The position numbers and the translations under genes are program-made. Shown piece after piece: positions 8,752 through 15,570 of a stretch of 64,000 bases of DNA. The notes beneath the pieces are model-generated. The model saw only the letters and a list, made by a program, of their open reading frames with translations, was not told the DNA's origin and ran no database searches. The stretch is from Christiangramia oceanisediminis. Lineage in GTDB: Bacteria > Bacteroidota > Bacteroidia > Flavobacteriales > Flavobacteriaceae. How positions within the stretch are numbered: the stretch's first letter is position 1; each line of letters opens with the position of its first letter. Where the stretch lies: contig NZ_JANCNS010000001.1 in assembly GCF_022570735.2 (NCBI RefSeq), positions 806,001 to 870,000 on the forward strand, read 5' to 3'.

Positions 8752-8776
8752 GTTACTTTGTTACTCCTTTGTTACT
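8752..8776 (+). repeat. Left arm-type repeats (three GTTACT) near integrase start
   Basis: GTTACT occurs at 8752-8757, 8760-8765 and 8771-8776, with the last followed by AAAAAC. Two copies in the same orientation lie at the other end (35712-35717 and 35723-35728), the second also followed by AAAAAC two bases on. Short direct repeats inside both ends of a tyrosine-recombinase element fit arm-type binding sites of the integrase or of a helper protein. They also overlap the region where transcription and translation of the integrase begin, so binding could control its expression. Confidence 0.65.
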
Positions 8777-8783
8777 AAAAACT

Positions 8784-9857
8784 ATGGCAGTACAATTAAG
8801 AGAGAAGAAACTTAAAAACGGTAAGAGTTTTTACCTGGACATTTATCACAATGGATCAAGATCATATAAGTTTCTTGGTATAAAGGTAATAACAAAAGGA
8901 CCAAAAAAAGATTCTCCTATCCAGAGAAAGGAGAAAATTAGAATTGCCGAGGAAAGAGCTGCACAGGAGCAGATCAGATTGATAAGTAAAGGCACCACCT
9001 ACACCCCTGAACATTTACGAGATATTACCTTTTCCGATTTTGCTGAACATTTTATTAATAACTATTCAAAAAGAGATATACGAATCTTAGAAGGTTCAAT
9101 TAAAAAATTTAAGGAGTTTACTTCATCTAGTACACTTAGAATGTCAGATATCACACCTGATTTAATGGAGCAGTTCAAGGAGTATCTACTATCTTGTGAA
9201 AGTCTCTCAGGAGAAACACCCCATAATTATTTCACTCGATTCAAAAAGGTGTTGAGAAGTGCTAAAATCAAAGGAGTAATCCAGGAACTACCTACGAAGG
9301 ATATTGTTTTCAAAAACCCGAATAAAGAAGAAAACCTTCGAAAAGAAATTCTCGATATAGATGAATTGAGAATTCTAGCCAATACTCGGTGCGGTAATGA
9401 TGAAGTTAAAAAAGCATATTTATTCGCTTCATTTACAGGGCTTGGCCTAGCCGAGATCAGAGTTCTTAAATGGAAGAACATTAGAAAAGGTCGCTTAATA
9501 ACAAAAAGAAATAAGACTGGTTCTCCTATTAATAATCACCTGAGTAAGTCCACTTTAAATATTTTAGGAGAACCCGGTGAAAAAGATAAATTTGTTTTCA
9601 ATCTTCAAAATATTAGTGATACAGCTGTAAATAAGAATTTAAAAAACTGGGTTAAAAGAGCTGAGATTGATAAAAAGATTACTTTCTATTGTGCCAGGCA
9701 TAGCTTTGCCTGCCTGCTTTTATTGAATGGGGCCAATCTGAAAAGCGTTGCGGACGCTATGGGCCACTCGACAACTAAAACCACCCTCAAGTATCTTAAT
9801 CATGTAGAGCGTCTGAAAGATGAAGCCATTAATAACCTACCAAGTCTCGAAATATGA
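8784..9857 (+). CDS. int: Tyrosine recombinase/integrase of the tRNA-Leu element
   Basis: A 357-residue tyrosine recombinase with an N-terminal arm-binding region (MAVQLREKKLKNGKSFYLDI), a SAM-like core-binding domain (about residues 90-170), and a C-terminal catalytic domain. Visible catalytic residues are the hairpin Lys in KRNKTGSPI, the box II Arg in YCARHSFAC, His in MGHSTTKTT and the nucleophile Tyr in LKYLNHV. The box I position usually held by Arg (TGLRxxEI) reads TGLGLAEI, so Arg I appears to be Gly, and the first box II His is Tyr. Loss of Arg I is known in the Bacteroides IntDOT integrase. I prefer the ATG at 8784 to a TTG 15 nt upstream because MAVQL is the usual beginning. Its stop overlaps the next gene by 4 nt. 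Confidence 0.93.
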   Translation: MAVQLREKKLKNGKSFYLDIYHNGSRSYKFLGIKVITKGPKKDSPIQRKEKIRIAEERAAQEQIRLISKGTTYTPEHLRDITFSDFAEHFINNYSKRDIRILEGSIKKFKEFTSSSTLRMSDITPDLMEQFKEYLLSCESLSGETPHNYFTRFKKVLRSAKIKGVIQELPTKDIVFKNPNKEENLRKEILDIDELRILANTRCGNDEVKKAYLFASFTGLGLAEIRVLKWKNIRKGRLITKRNKTGSPINNHLSKSTLNILGEPGEKDKFVFNLQNISDTAVNKNLKNWVKRAEIDKKITFYCARHSFACLLLLNGANLKSVADAMGHSTTKTTLKYLNHVERLKDEAINNLPSLEI

Positions 9858-10837
9858 AATATAATCGATCAAAACATGAAAATTTTCCTGGAAAAAGTAT
9901 AGGTTTTTCTCCGGACGCTCTATTTCCTATTAAATCAGAAATTAAGCATGAAGCAATAGAAATAATATTTAAATATTCAGATTTTTTGACCTTCAATTAC
10001 TATACTGAAGTTTATTTTCCAGGACTTTTATTTGAAAAAAATCTAAACACCCCAGAAGATAACTATTCAAAAACTACTCAAACTTTAATAGAAAATGAAA
10101 TCTTATTTATAAATACCTATTTGGAGATTATTAGGAAAATATTTAGACAATTTAATTTTAGTGAGGATTATCGAGATTTAACCACTTATGTAAACCAAGG
10201 AAAATTAAGTTCTGAAGATAATTTATTCCTTGAAGTTTTAAAAGAAGAGGATCTTGAATTAGAAGATTTAAGACCAATTATTTCTCATTGGCTTTCAGGC
10301 AAATTCAATTTCGAATTACTATATGTTTGCTCCGTAATTTATTTAGAGATAACAAAGATTTTTAATTTCCTAATATCGAAAGTTCCATCTTCTACTACTA
10401 ATGGAAAAAAAGTTCAAACTTTTTCCAACTTGAAAGAGAAAGTTCATGAAAATGAAAATCAACCTCATACTAATGATTCTCTAAAATGGAATGATAAGGA
10501 ATTCTCGAGGTTAACTCCAATCTATAGAGATCTGGAATATAATGGATTCCTTGATTGTGGTTTAGTGAACTTTAAGAAGCTATTTAGCGAGACCGTTGAT
10601 TTTACTCCAGTTGAATGGTTAAAAGAGAAAAGAGCCCTCGCTTATTTTTATGGCTTGATAGTACACACTGGATTGATACGCAAACCACGACCAATGTGGG
10701 ACAAGTTACCTGAACTATTTACTTCTGCGATAGAAATAAAACCAAAATCTGCTAAAACAGAATGGAGCAGACGGAATAAAGGGGAAGGAAATTCCGAATT
10801 ATTTAGTCTGATGGAATCCATTGTTAATAAGCCCTAG
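9854..10837 (+). CDS. Hypothetical protein coupled to the integrase
   Basis: A 327-residue protein that starts inside the integrase stop codon (ATGA overlap), so it is translated with it. It is soluble, without signal peptide or membrane spans. The N-terminal half is helical with aromatic clusters (FNYYTEVYFPGLLFE, LFINTYLEIIRKIFRQF). A low-complexity linker separates it from a C-terminal region, LTPIYRDLEYNGFLDCGLVN followed by EKRALAYFYGLIVHTGL, that looks like a small globular domain. I do not recognise it with certainty; its position resembles that of RteC-type regulators in Bacteroides conjugative transposons, but I do not see an RteC signature. A role in integration or its control is inferred from coupling only. 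Confidence 0.75.
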   Translation: MKYNRSKHENFPGKSIGFSPDALFPIKSEIKHEAIEIIFKYSDFLTFNYYTEVYFPGLLFEKNLNTPEDNYSKTTQTLIENEILFINTYLEIIRKIFRQFNFSEDYRDLTTYVNQGKLSSEDNLFLEVLKEEDLELEDLRPIISHWLSGKFNFELLYVCSVIYLEITKIFNFLISKVPSSTTNGKKVQTFSNLKEKVHENENQPHTNDSLKWNDKEFSRLTPIYRDLEYNGFLDCGLVNFKKLFSETVDFTPVEWLKEKRALAYFYGLIVHTGLIRKPRPMWDKLPELFTSAIEIKPKSAKTEWSRRNKGEGNSELFSLMESIVNKP

Positions 10838-10861
10838 ACAGCTATTAATGTTAACTCTCGT

Positions 10862-10885
10862 GTTTACTGGTAAACGTCAGTAAAC
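10862..10885. promoter_or_regulatory. Inverted repeat upstream of the AlpA-like regulator
   Basis: GTTTACTG (10862-10869) and CAGTAAAC (10878-10885) are perfect inverted arms around an 8-nt centre that itself contains GTAAAC. It lies about 90 nt before the AlpA-like gene and just after the gene downstream of int. There is no T-run, so an operator is more likely than a terminator. Confidence 0.6.
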
Positions 10886-10977
10886 AAATCTCCTACTTGC
10901 TATAAGATACTTTTGATATATCGTTAAAAGCTAGCGATACCTCGCGCAAGGATATTTTAAAAACAATATCAACAGTT

Positions 10978-11247
10978 ATGTCAAAAGATATTTATTTACC
11001 GCAAAATGTTTCCGATCAACTTTACTTTCTGAAACCTATTTTAACCTTTGAAGAGGCCTGCAAATATGCAGGTTTATCAAAATCATACATGTATCAGCAT
11101 ACTTCAGCTGGCAATATACCTTTCTATAAACCTGAAGGCAGAAAAATTTACTTCAAAAGAATTGAGCTGGAGGAATGGATGCTTAGAAATCGACAATCAT
11201 CGAATGCTGAAATAAAAAGCAAAGCTGCTAAACACTCCTTAACATAA
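10978..11247 (+). CDS. AlpA/excisionase-like helix-turn-helix protein
   Basis: An 89-residue DNA-binding protein of the HTH_17/MerR-like excisionase family. The core is LTFEEACKYAGLSKSYMYQH followed by IPFYKPEGRKIYFKRIELEEWM, the winged-helix pattern used by AlpA and Xis proteins. In Bacteroidetes elements such genes sit between the integrase and the primase genes and act as recombination directionality factors or as activators of the replication genes. It is flanked by an inverted repeat upstream and a terminator right after its stop, so it is transcribed alone. Whether it drives excision, gene control or both cannot be told. Confidence 0.85.
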   Translation: MSKDIYLPQNVSDQLYFLKPILTFEEACKYAGLSKSYMYQHTSAGNIPFYKPEGRKIYFKRIELEEWMLRNRQSSNAEIKSKAAKHSLT

Positions 11248-11250
11248 AAA

Positions 11251-11281
11251 AACCCGGGAGGCTGCAACCTTCCGGGTTTAT
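11251..11281 (+). terminator. Terminator after the AlpA-like gene
   Basis: AACCCGGGAGG pairs with CCTTCCGGGTT (one G-T pair) across a 6-nt loop, followed by TTATT. It starts 4 nt after the stop codon. The short T-tract on the plus strand and an A7 run on the other side suggest it may work in both directions. Confidence 0.75.
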
Positions 11282-11313
11282 TATTTATAAACTCTTTCAT
11301 AAGTTTTAAAGAC

Positions 11314-11550
11314 ATGATAAATATACAAAAAACTCATGGGCAAATTCCATTTGCCAAGCTTTTTCCTATACCTGGAAATGACTATAAGCCATTAAGTAAA
11401 CTATCCTTTTCAAATACTTCGGTAGAGACCAAATTCAAAACTCTAATGGAACTCAGGTTTCCAACTCATTTAAATTCTGAAAATTCAACAAACGGAAATT
11501 TCAAATTTCAACCATTTACAACTAAAAACTTGAGGAATGGAAAGAGATAG
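11314..11550 (+). CDS. Small hypothetical protein before the primase genes
   Basis: A possible 78-residue protein, rich in Phe, Lys, Asn and Pro, with no domain I recognise. It begins after the AlpA terminator and its end overlaps the start of the VirE_N gene by 14 nt in another frame. That overlap and the absence of any other use for the 260-nt interval support it being real. It may instead be a leader without a protein product. Confidence 0.4.
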   Translation: MINIQKTHGQIPFAKLFPIPGNDYKPLSKLSFSNTSVETKFKTLMELRFPTHLNSENSTNGNFKFQPFTTKNLRNGKR

Positions 11551-12400
11551 AAATAACCCTAGGATAGATTTTGCAAACTTAACAGTTACATGGATTGCAA
11601 ATTGTAAATCAAAAAATTCCGAACCTATCAAACTAATGGATTCCTTAACCAGAATTAGAGATGGTGCGAGTAAAAAATTAATTTCTAAAATTAGATTGGA
11701 ACAGTCAGAAAAATCCAAGACAGCATTAAAACAAAAATTACCCGCTATTTGTTTTTCTGGAGTATTAGAGCAAAGGACAAAACTAAAATACTGCACAGGC
11801 TTTGCCTGTTTAGACTTTGATAAAGTGAATGACCTTTCAGAAACCTTGAAGATCTTAAAATCTTCAGTTTTCATATTTGCATGCTGGTTATCTCCTTCCG
11901 GAAACGGGATTAAAGCTCTTGTTAGAATTCCAGTAGTCAATTCAAAAAAAACCTACAAAGAATATTATAAAGCAATAATTCAATATTTCGAGCATCTGAA
12001 TCCCGACAAATCGACTAGCGATATTAATAGACTTTGTTTTGAAAGTTATGATCCTAACTTATTTATGAATTTAAATGCTTCCCTTTTCACTGAAAAAATA
12101 CACATAGCTGATAAAAAGTATGATCAAAATAGAAACTGGCACCAAAACCTACCGGAAAAAGTAATTATAGAAAGACTTTTTAAATGGTGGGAAAAAAAAT
12201 ATGAATTTACTCCAGGAAACAGAAACCGAAGTCTATTTGCACTTGCATGTGTTCTATCAAAATATGGAGTTAACAAAACAACAACTGAGGATCTATTTAC
12301 ACCATTCGAAGAAGTTGATTTTGACTGGAAGGAAATTCAAAATCTAATCGATTCAGCTTATAAGAGAACGGCTTTTAACAGTAAAAACTTTAGCATATGA
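11537..12400 (+). CDS. VirE_N / BT4734-like primase-type protein
   Basis: A 287-residue protein of the VirE N-terminal or BT4734 family. The diagnostic stretch is FACLDFDKVNDL (acidic metal-binding type motif), then FACWLSPSGNGIKALVRIPV and, later, SDINRLCFESYDPNLFMN, the pattern shared with archaeo-eukaryotic primase-like (prim-pol) domains. A C-terminal helical part begins near LFKWWEKKYEFTPGNRNRSL, a PriCT-like region. It overlaps the next gene by 4 nt, so primase-like and helicase-like proteins are made together, as is usual in Bacteroidetes integrated elements. It probably primes replication of the excised circle; that function is inferred from family and context. Confidence 0.88.
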   Translation: MERDRNNPRIDFANLTVTWIANCKSKNSEPIKLMDSLTRIRDGASKKLISKIRLEQSEKSKTALKQKLPAICFSGVLEQRTKLKYCTGFACLDFDKVNDLSETLKILKSSVFIFACWLSPSGNGIKALVRIPVVNSKKTYKEYYKAIIQYFEHLNPDKSTSDINRLCFESYDPNLFMNLNASLFTEKIHIADKKYDQNRNWHQNLPEKVIIERLFKWWEKKYEFTPGNRNRSLFALACVLSKYGVNKTTTEDLFTPFEEVDFDWKEIQNLIDSAYKRTAFNSKNFSI

Positions 12401-13860
12401 ATAGGGATTTAAGAGATAAAGTTCAAGCTAAGGTTTTCGATATTAAATACGGGGAAGCAGAACTTTTCTGGTATGAAGTTGAAAAGATAAAAAACGGAAG
12501 GCCTACAACGGAGTATATCGTTGAGCCTACAAAACTGAAACAGTTTATCGTTAATTCCGGATTTCGCCTTCATGAAGATAAGCTTGTTTATTTAAAAAAC
12601 AATATTGTAGAAATTACGACCCCAGAAAAGATTTATAAGTTTTGCTACAACTACATTAGCCAATTTCAGGAAACCAACATCGAATCAGCTTTTATTAAAC
12701 AGGGAACATCTTATTTAATAAAGAATAAAGGCATTGTAACTCTATTACCAGAATTAGGAATTCCCTTGGTAAGAGATTCAATTAACATCAGTTATAAATT
12801 TTATAAAAATGGTATTGTGAAAATTGAACTAAATAAACCCCTAGAATTAATAGAATATAAAGATGCCCCTGGATTTGTTTGGAAGGATTCAATTCAGAAA
12901 AGAAACATTCATCTGCATATAGCATCCAAGAAATTAGGAGATAAAGCAATGTTTGAAAAGTTCATCGAAAATTTATCAAATGATAGCAATCATTTTAATT
13001 CTATTTGTTCGGCATTAGGCTATGCCATACACACTTTTAAAGATGCCCGTAAACCAATATGCCTGATATTCAATGATGAAGTCCAAACTGATACTTCAAA
13101 ACCGCAAGGTGGGACAGGGAAAGGTCTTATTGTAAAAGGAATTTCAGAAATTGTAGGCAAAGCCGCTTATAATGGTAAAAATTCTGATTTTACCAATAAC
13201 AAATTTGCTTTCCAACATGTCTGTGATTCAACTGGAATAATATTGATCGATGATGCTCCCAGAAATTTCGCTTTTGAATCACTTTTTAGTGTGCTATCTG
13301 ATGATCTTCCGGTAGAAGTAAAACATCAACCAGTTAGAATAGTTCCTTTTAAAAACAGTCCAAAATTCGTAATTACAACTAATTATACGATTAAAGGTGA
13401 TTCGCCAAGTTATAAGCGAAGAAGGTTCGATATATTTTTAAGAAATCACTACAGCGATACTTTTCAGCCCAACGACGAATTTGATTGCGAGTTTTTTCAT
13501 GGTTGGGATGAAGAGGAATGGAATTTATTTGATCACTTTATGTTTGAATGTCTAAAAACCTACCTGGATCAAGGATTAATCCCTTATAACAGCGAATCCT
13601 TACGTCTCAAAATGTTATGCAATGAAACTTCTGTGGATTTTTATGAATTGATGGAAGAACATTTTAACCATTTGGAAGTGAAGATGCTATATCAAACTGT
13701 TAGAAATAAATTAATTAAGGAATATGGGAGCGATTATAAATATATCGATAATAATAAAAACCTAATAATAGATTGGATAAGCAGATATGCAGAATTCAAA
13801 GGTTATCAGATAGCAAAAAAACGAGCAAATAAAGGCAACACATTCATTTTCTCTAAATAA
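12397..13860 (+). CDS. SF3-like replicative helicase of the element
   Basis: A 487-residue P-loop ATPase. Walker A is GGTGKG near residue 241, Walker B is GIILIDDAP, and a sensor segment KFVITTNYTIKGDSPSYKRR contains the Asn and Arg positions typical of superfamily 3/D5-like phage primase-helicases. The N-terminal 200 residues lack a recognisable catalytic domain. It is coupled by a 4-nt overlap to the VirE_N primase-like gene; the two match the split primase-helicase of Bacteroidetes elements. It should form a ring helicase that unwinds the element's origin. The repeat-rich non-coding stretch immediately downstream is a candidate for that origin. Confidence 0.85.
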   Translation: MNRDLRDKVQAKVFDIKYGEAELFWYEVEKIKNGRPTTEYIVEPTKLKQFIVNSGFRLHEDKLVYLKNNIVEITTPEKIYKFCYNYISQFQETNIESAFIKQGTSYLIKNKGIVTLLPELGIPLVRDSINISYKFYKNGIVKIELNKPLELIEYKDAPGFVWKDSIQKRNIHLHIASKKLGDKAMFEKFIENLSNDSNHFNSICSALGYAIHTFKDARKPICLIFNDEVQTDTSKPQGGTGKGLIVKGISEIVGKAAYNGKNSDFTNNKFAFQHVCDSTGIILIDDAPRNFAFESLFSVLSDDLPVEVKHQPVRIVPFKNSPKFVITTNYTIKGDSPSYKRRRFDIFLRNHYSDTFQPNDEFDCEFFHGWDEEEWNLFDHFMFECLKTYLDQGLIPYNSESLRLKMLCNETSVDFYELMEEHFNHLEVKMLYQTVRNKLIKEYGSDYKYIDNNKNLIIDWISRYAEFKGYQIAKKRANKGNTFIFSK

Positions 13861-13909
13861 TTTTCCATAAGTGCAGGAAAAAAACATTTAGTGTATCAAA
13901 ATTTCGCCT

Positions 13910-14027
13910 ATGATAGCAGTAATAACAGGGATCGTGTAGATAGTGTAGTCTTTTATGAAAAAGTAGCTATCATTTAATTATTTATTATATAGTAAATAAA
14001 AGTTCGATTTACCTACATTACCTACAC
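13910..14027. repeat. Iteron-like inverted repeats, possible replication origin
   Basis: Within a 387-nt gap after the helicase gene, ATGATAGC (13910-13917) faces GCTATCAT (13966-13973). GTGTAGATAGTGTAG (13934-13948), itself a GTGTAG/GTGTAG-type tandem, faces CTACATTACCTACAC (14013-14027), which matches its reverse complement at 13 of 15 positions. Between them is an AT-rich block (13974-14000). Repeats flanking an AT-rich block next to primase and helicase genes fit an element origin; this is inference. Confidence 0.5.
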
Positions 14028-14117
14028 TCCTAATTCAAATTCATTGGTTCTAGTTCTGATCATATTAACCATCAATTTGATCAAATAGACTTCATCTCTT
14101 TTTTCTTTGGCAAAACT

Positions 14118-14187
14118 AGCCAGGTCATTTCAACAAGCGGCATAAATCACGAGGTTTTTTATACGCTTTTAATGAAATGAACTGGCT
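14118..14187. other. Long imperfect hairpin in non-coding island sequence
   Basis: AGCCAGGTCATTTCA (14118-14132) pairs with TGAAATGAACTGGCT (14173-14187), 14 of 15 positions, around a 40-nt loop that holds a nested AAGCG/CGCTT pair. There is no T-run of terminator type directly after it. It may be part of an origin, a single-stranded initiation site, or a structured RNA ahead of the next gene. Confidence 0.5.
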
Positions 14188-14247
14188 TTTCTGTTATGCA
14201 CGAAAAAAGAAATTTTGAAAGTCTAATTAATTCAAAACTTAAATTTT

Positions 14248-14766
14248 ATGAAAGATCAGAATTCTACAAAACAATTGACCAATCAAGAAATCATGGAGCT
14301 AATTATGAATGACATAGAGCGAATTGATATCGGGAGATTTGACTTCATTTTTATCCCTAATAAATCCGATTTCACTAAAGCAATGACAGCTTCAATTATA
14401 GAAACCTGTAAGAAACTCAACTTAAGAGTTGTACAAGAAGTTGAAATCGAAATGCCAGACTATTTACAAAAAATGCATAAAAGAAAATCCCGATTTGGAG
14501 TAGTAGACTTCATTATCATTAATCCAAACGGAAAAGATATAACCATCGAATTAGATAGTTCCAACAAGTTATATAGTTACAAAAAATTAGAGGTTGCACA
14601 AGATCTTGGCAACGAAGCTTTCTGGATAGTATGGAAAAGAAATACTTCTGGTAAGCCTTATCGTTCTTCTTATAAGGATGATCATAGTGCCAAGAATATT
14701 AAATTAGGATTTGTAAATAAAGGTGTAAATATCATTAGACATACCTTCCATCCTACTATTAAATAA
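14248..14766 (+). CDS. Hypothetical protein, possible PD-(D/E)XK nuclease fold
   Basis: A 172-residue soluble protein. The central part, RFGVVDFIIINPNGKDITIE followed by LDSSNKLYSYKKLEVAQDLGN and EAFWIVWKR, has the beta-strand order and the D...ExD...K spacing of small PD-(D/E)XK nucleases, with Asp in VVDFII, Glu in TIELD and Lys in SNK or KKLE as candidate residues. There is no signal peptide. It lies alone after the origin-like region and before a zinc-ribbon-like small protein. The nuclease assignment is a fold guess from motif spacing; no family name can be given. Confidence 0.6.
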   Translation: MKDQNSTKQLTNQEIMELIMNDIERIDIGRFDFIFIPNKSDFTKAMTASIIETCKKLNLRVVQEVEIEMPDYLQKMHKRKSRFGVVDFIIINPNGKDITIELDSSNKLYSYKKLEVAQDLGNEAFWIVWKRNTSGKPYRSSYKDDHSAKNIKLGFVNKGVNIIRHTFHPTIK

Positions 14767-14842
14767 TAAATAGGTATGATGCTCTTTCATTATAGAAGGA
14801 GCTTTTCCTTCACTACCGTCTAATTTATAATTATTTCATCCC

Positions 14843-15193
14843 ATGAAACAAAAAGAAATTTATATCGATCCAAGTCTCAATTTAGAAACTCAAAAGATGG
14901 TTGAAATGTATTTTTCAATTAAAACCGTTAGTAGCATTGAAGGTTTTATTTATTCAGAAGAAGAATTTCTGAATAAGTATAAAAACACCTATTCGTTTAA
15001 TGAGTTCAGAAATGCAGAATTCTATGCTGTTTATGAAGTAAATGAATGTAGGACCTGCCGACATTCATTTCAAATAATGGTACGTAATAGGAAAGAACTC
15101 TACGATTTCCTACAGACTGGTAACCTGCTATGTAATTGCTGTAAAATCTATCAATTCAATATTGCAAATACCCTAGGATTCAATTTTAGTTAA
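14843..15193 (+). CDS. Small Cys-rich hypothetical protein, possible zinc binder
   Basis: A 116-residue protein with two cysteine pairs, ECRTCRHS and LLCNCCKIY, separated by about 30 residues, which would suit a zinc-ribbon-like site. The N-terminus is acidic and Tyr/Phe-rich. No known family is recognised. It sits 76 nt after the possible PD-(D/E)XK gene on the same strand and may share its transcript. Confidence 0.65.
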   Translation: MKQKEIYIDPSLNLETQKMVEMYFSIKTVSSIEGFIYSEEEFLNKYKNTYSFNEFRNAEFYAVYEVNECRTCRHSFQIMVRNRKELYDFLQTGNLLCNCCKIYQFNIANTLGFNFS

Positions 15194-15300
15194 TAAAACT
15201 AAGTAAATGTTGAGAAATTAAGCCCCTCTTTTATAGAGCCTTTGGAAAAATCCACTAATTTTAGGCAATACATATCTCAATTTTCTAAACACTAAAATTA

Positions 15301-15432
15301 TGGGAATAAAGCCAGGTCCTAAAAGGATTGCTAAATCAACTGGGAAACCAGACAGGCGTCAACGTGATAATAAGAAAGTTCCAGGCAATACACCATCTTT
15401 AAAACCTCATAAGCATAAGAAAGGGGACTAAA
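15301..15432 (+). CDS. Very basic 43-residue small protein
   Basis: An ATG-to-TAA reading frame of 43 codons beginning MGIKPGPKRIAK and ending HKHKKGD. About 15 residues are Lys, Arg or His and there are five or so Pro and Gly-rich turns, so the product would be a disordered, nucleic-acid-binding-like peptide. It fills most of an otherwise empty 377-nt gap between the Cys-rich gene and the large helicase-nuclease. Such short basic proteins are often missed in annotation. Its sequence looks protein-like, but expression cannot be judged. Confidence 0.55.
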
Positions 15433-15490
15433 TACAATAATAAGTGTAAGTCTAAAATCGGTCAAAGCACCTCCATAATTCAGCATGTTA

Positions 15491-15511
15491 ACTCAATCGT
15501 AAGTATTGAGT
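15491..15511. promoter_or_regulatory. Inverted repeat upstream of the helicase-nuclease
   Basis: ACTCAAT (15491-15497) and ATTGAGT (15505-15511) form perfect arms around CGTAAGT, 60 nt before the start of the large gene. With no T-run it is more like an operator than a terminator. Confidence 0.4.
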
Positions 15512-15570
15512 AAATGAATTATATCAATCAGCAATATTTCTGAAAACTTACCAATCTTCGATTTTTCTCT

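Noticed and set aside
9854-10837. RteC regulator
   Set aside because: The position suits it, but the tyrosine-rich and C-terminal motifs of RteC are not seen.
11485-11940. Minus-strand 151-codon frame opposite the VirE_N gene
   Set aside because: It lies fully antisense to a gene with clear family motifs and its own product has no recognisable domain.
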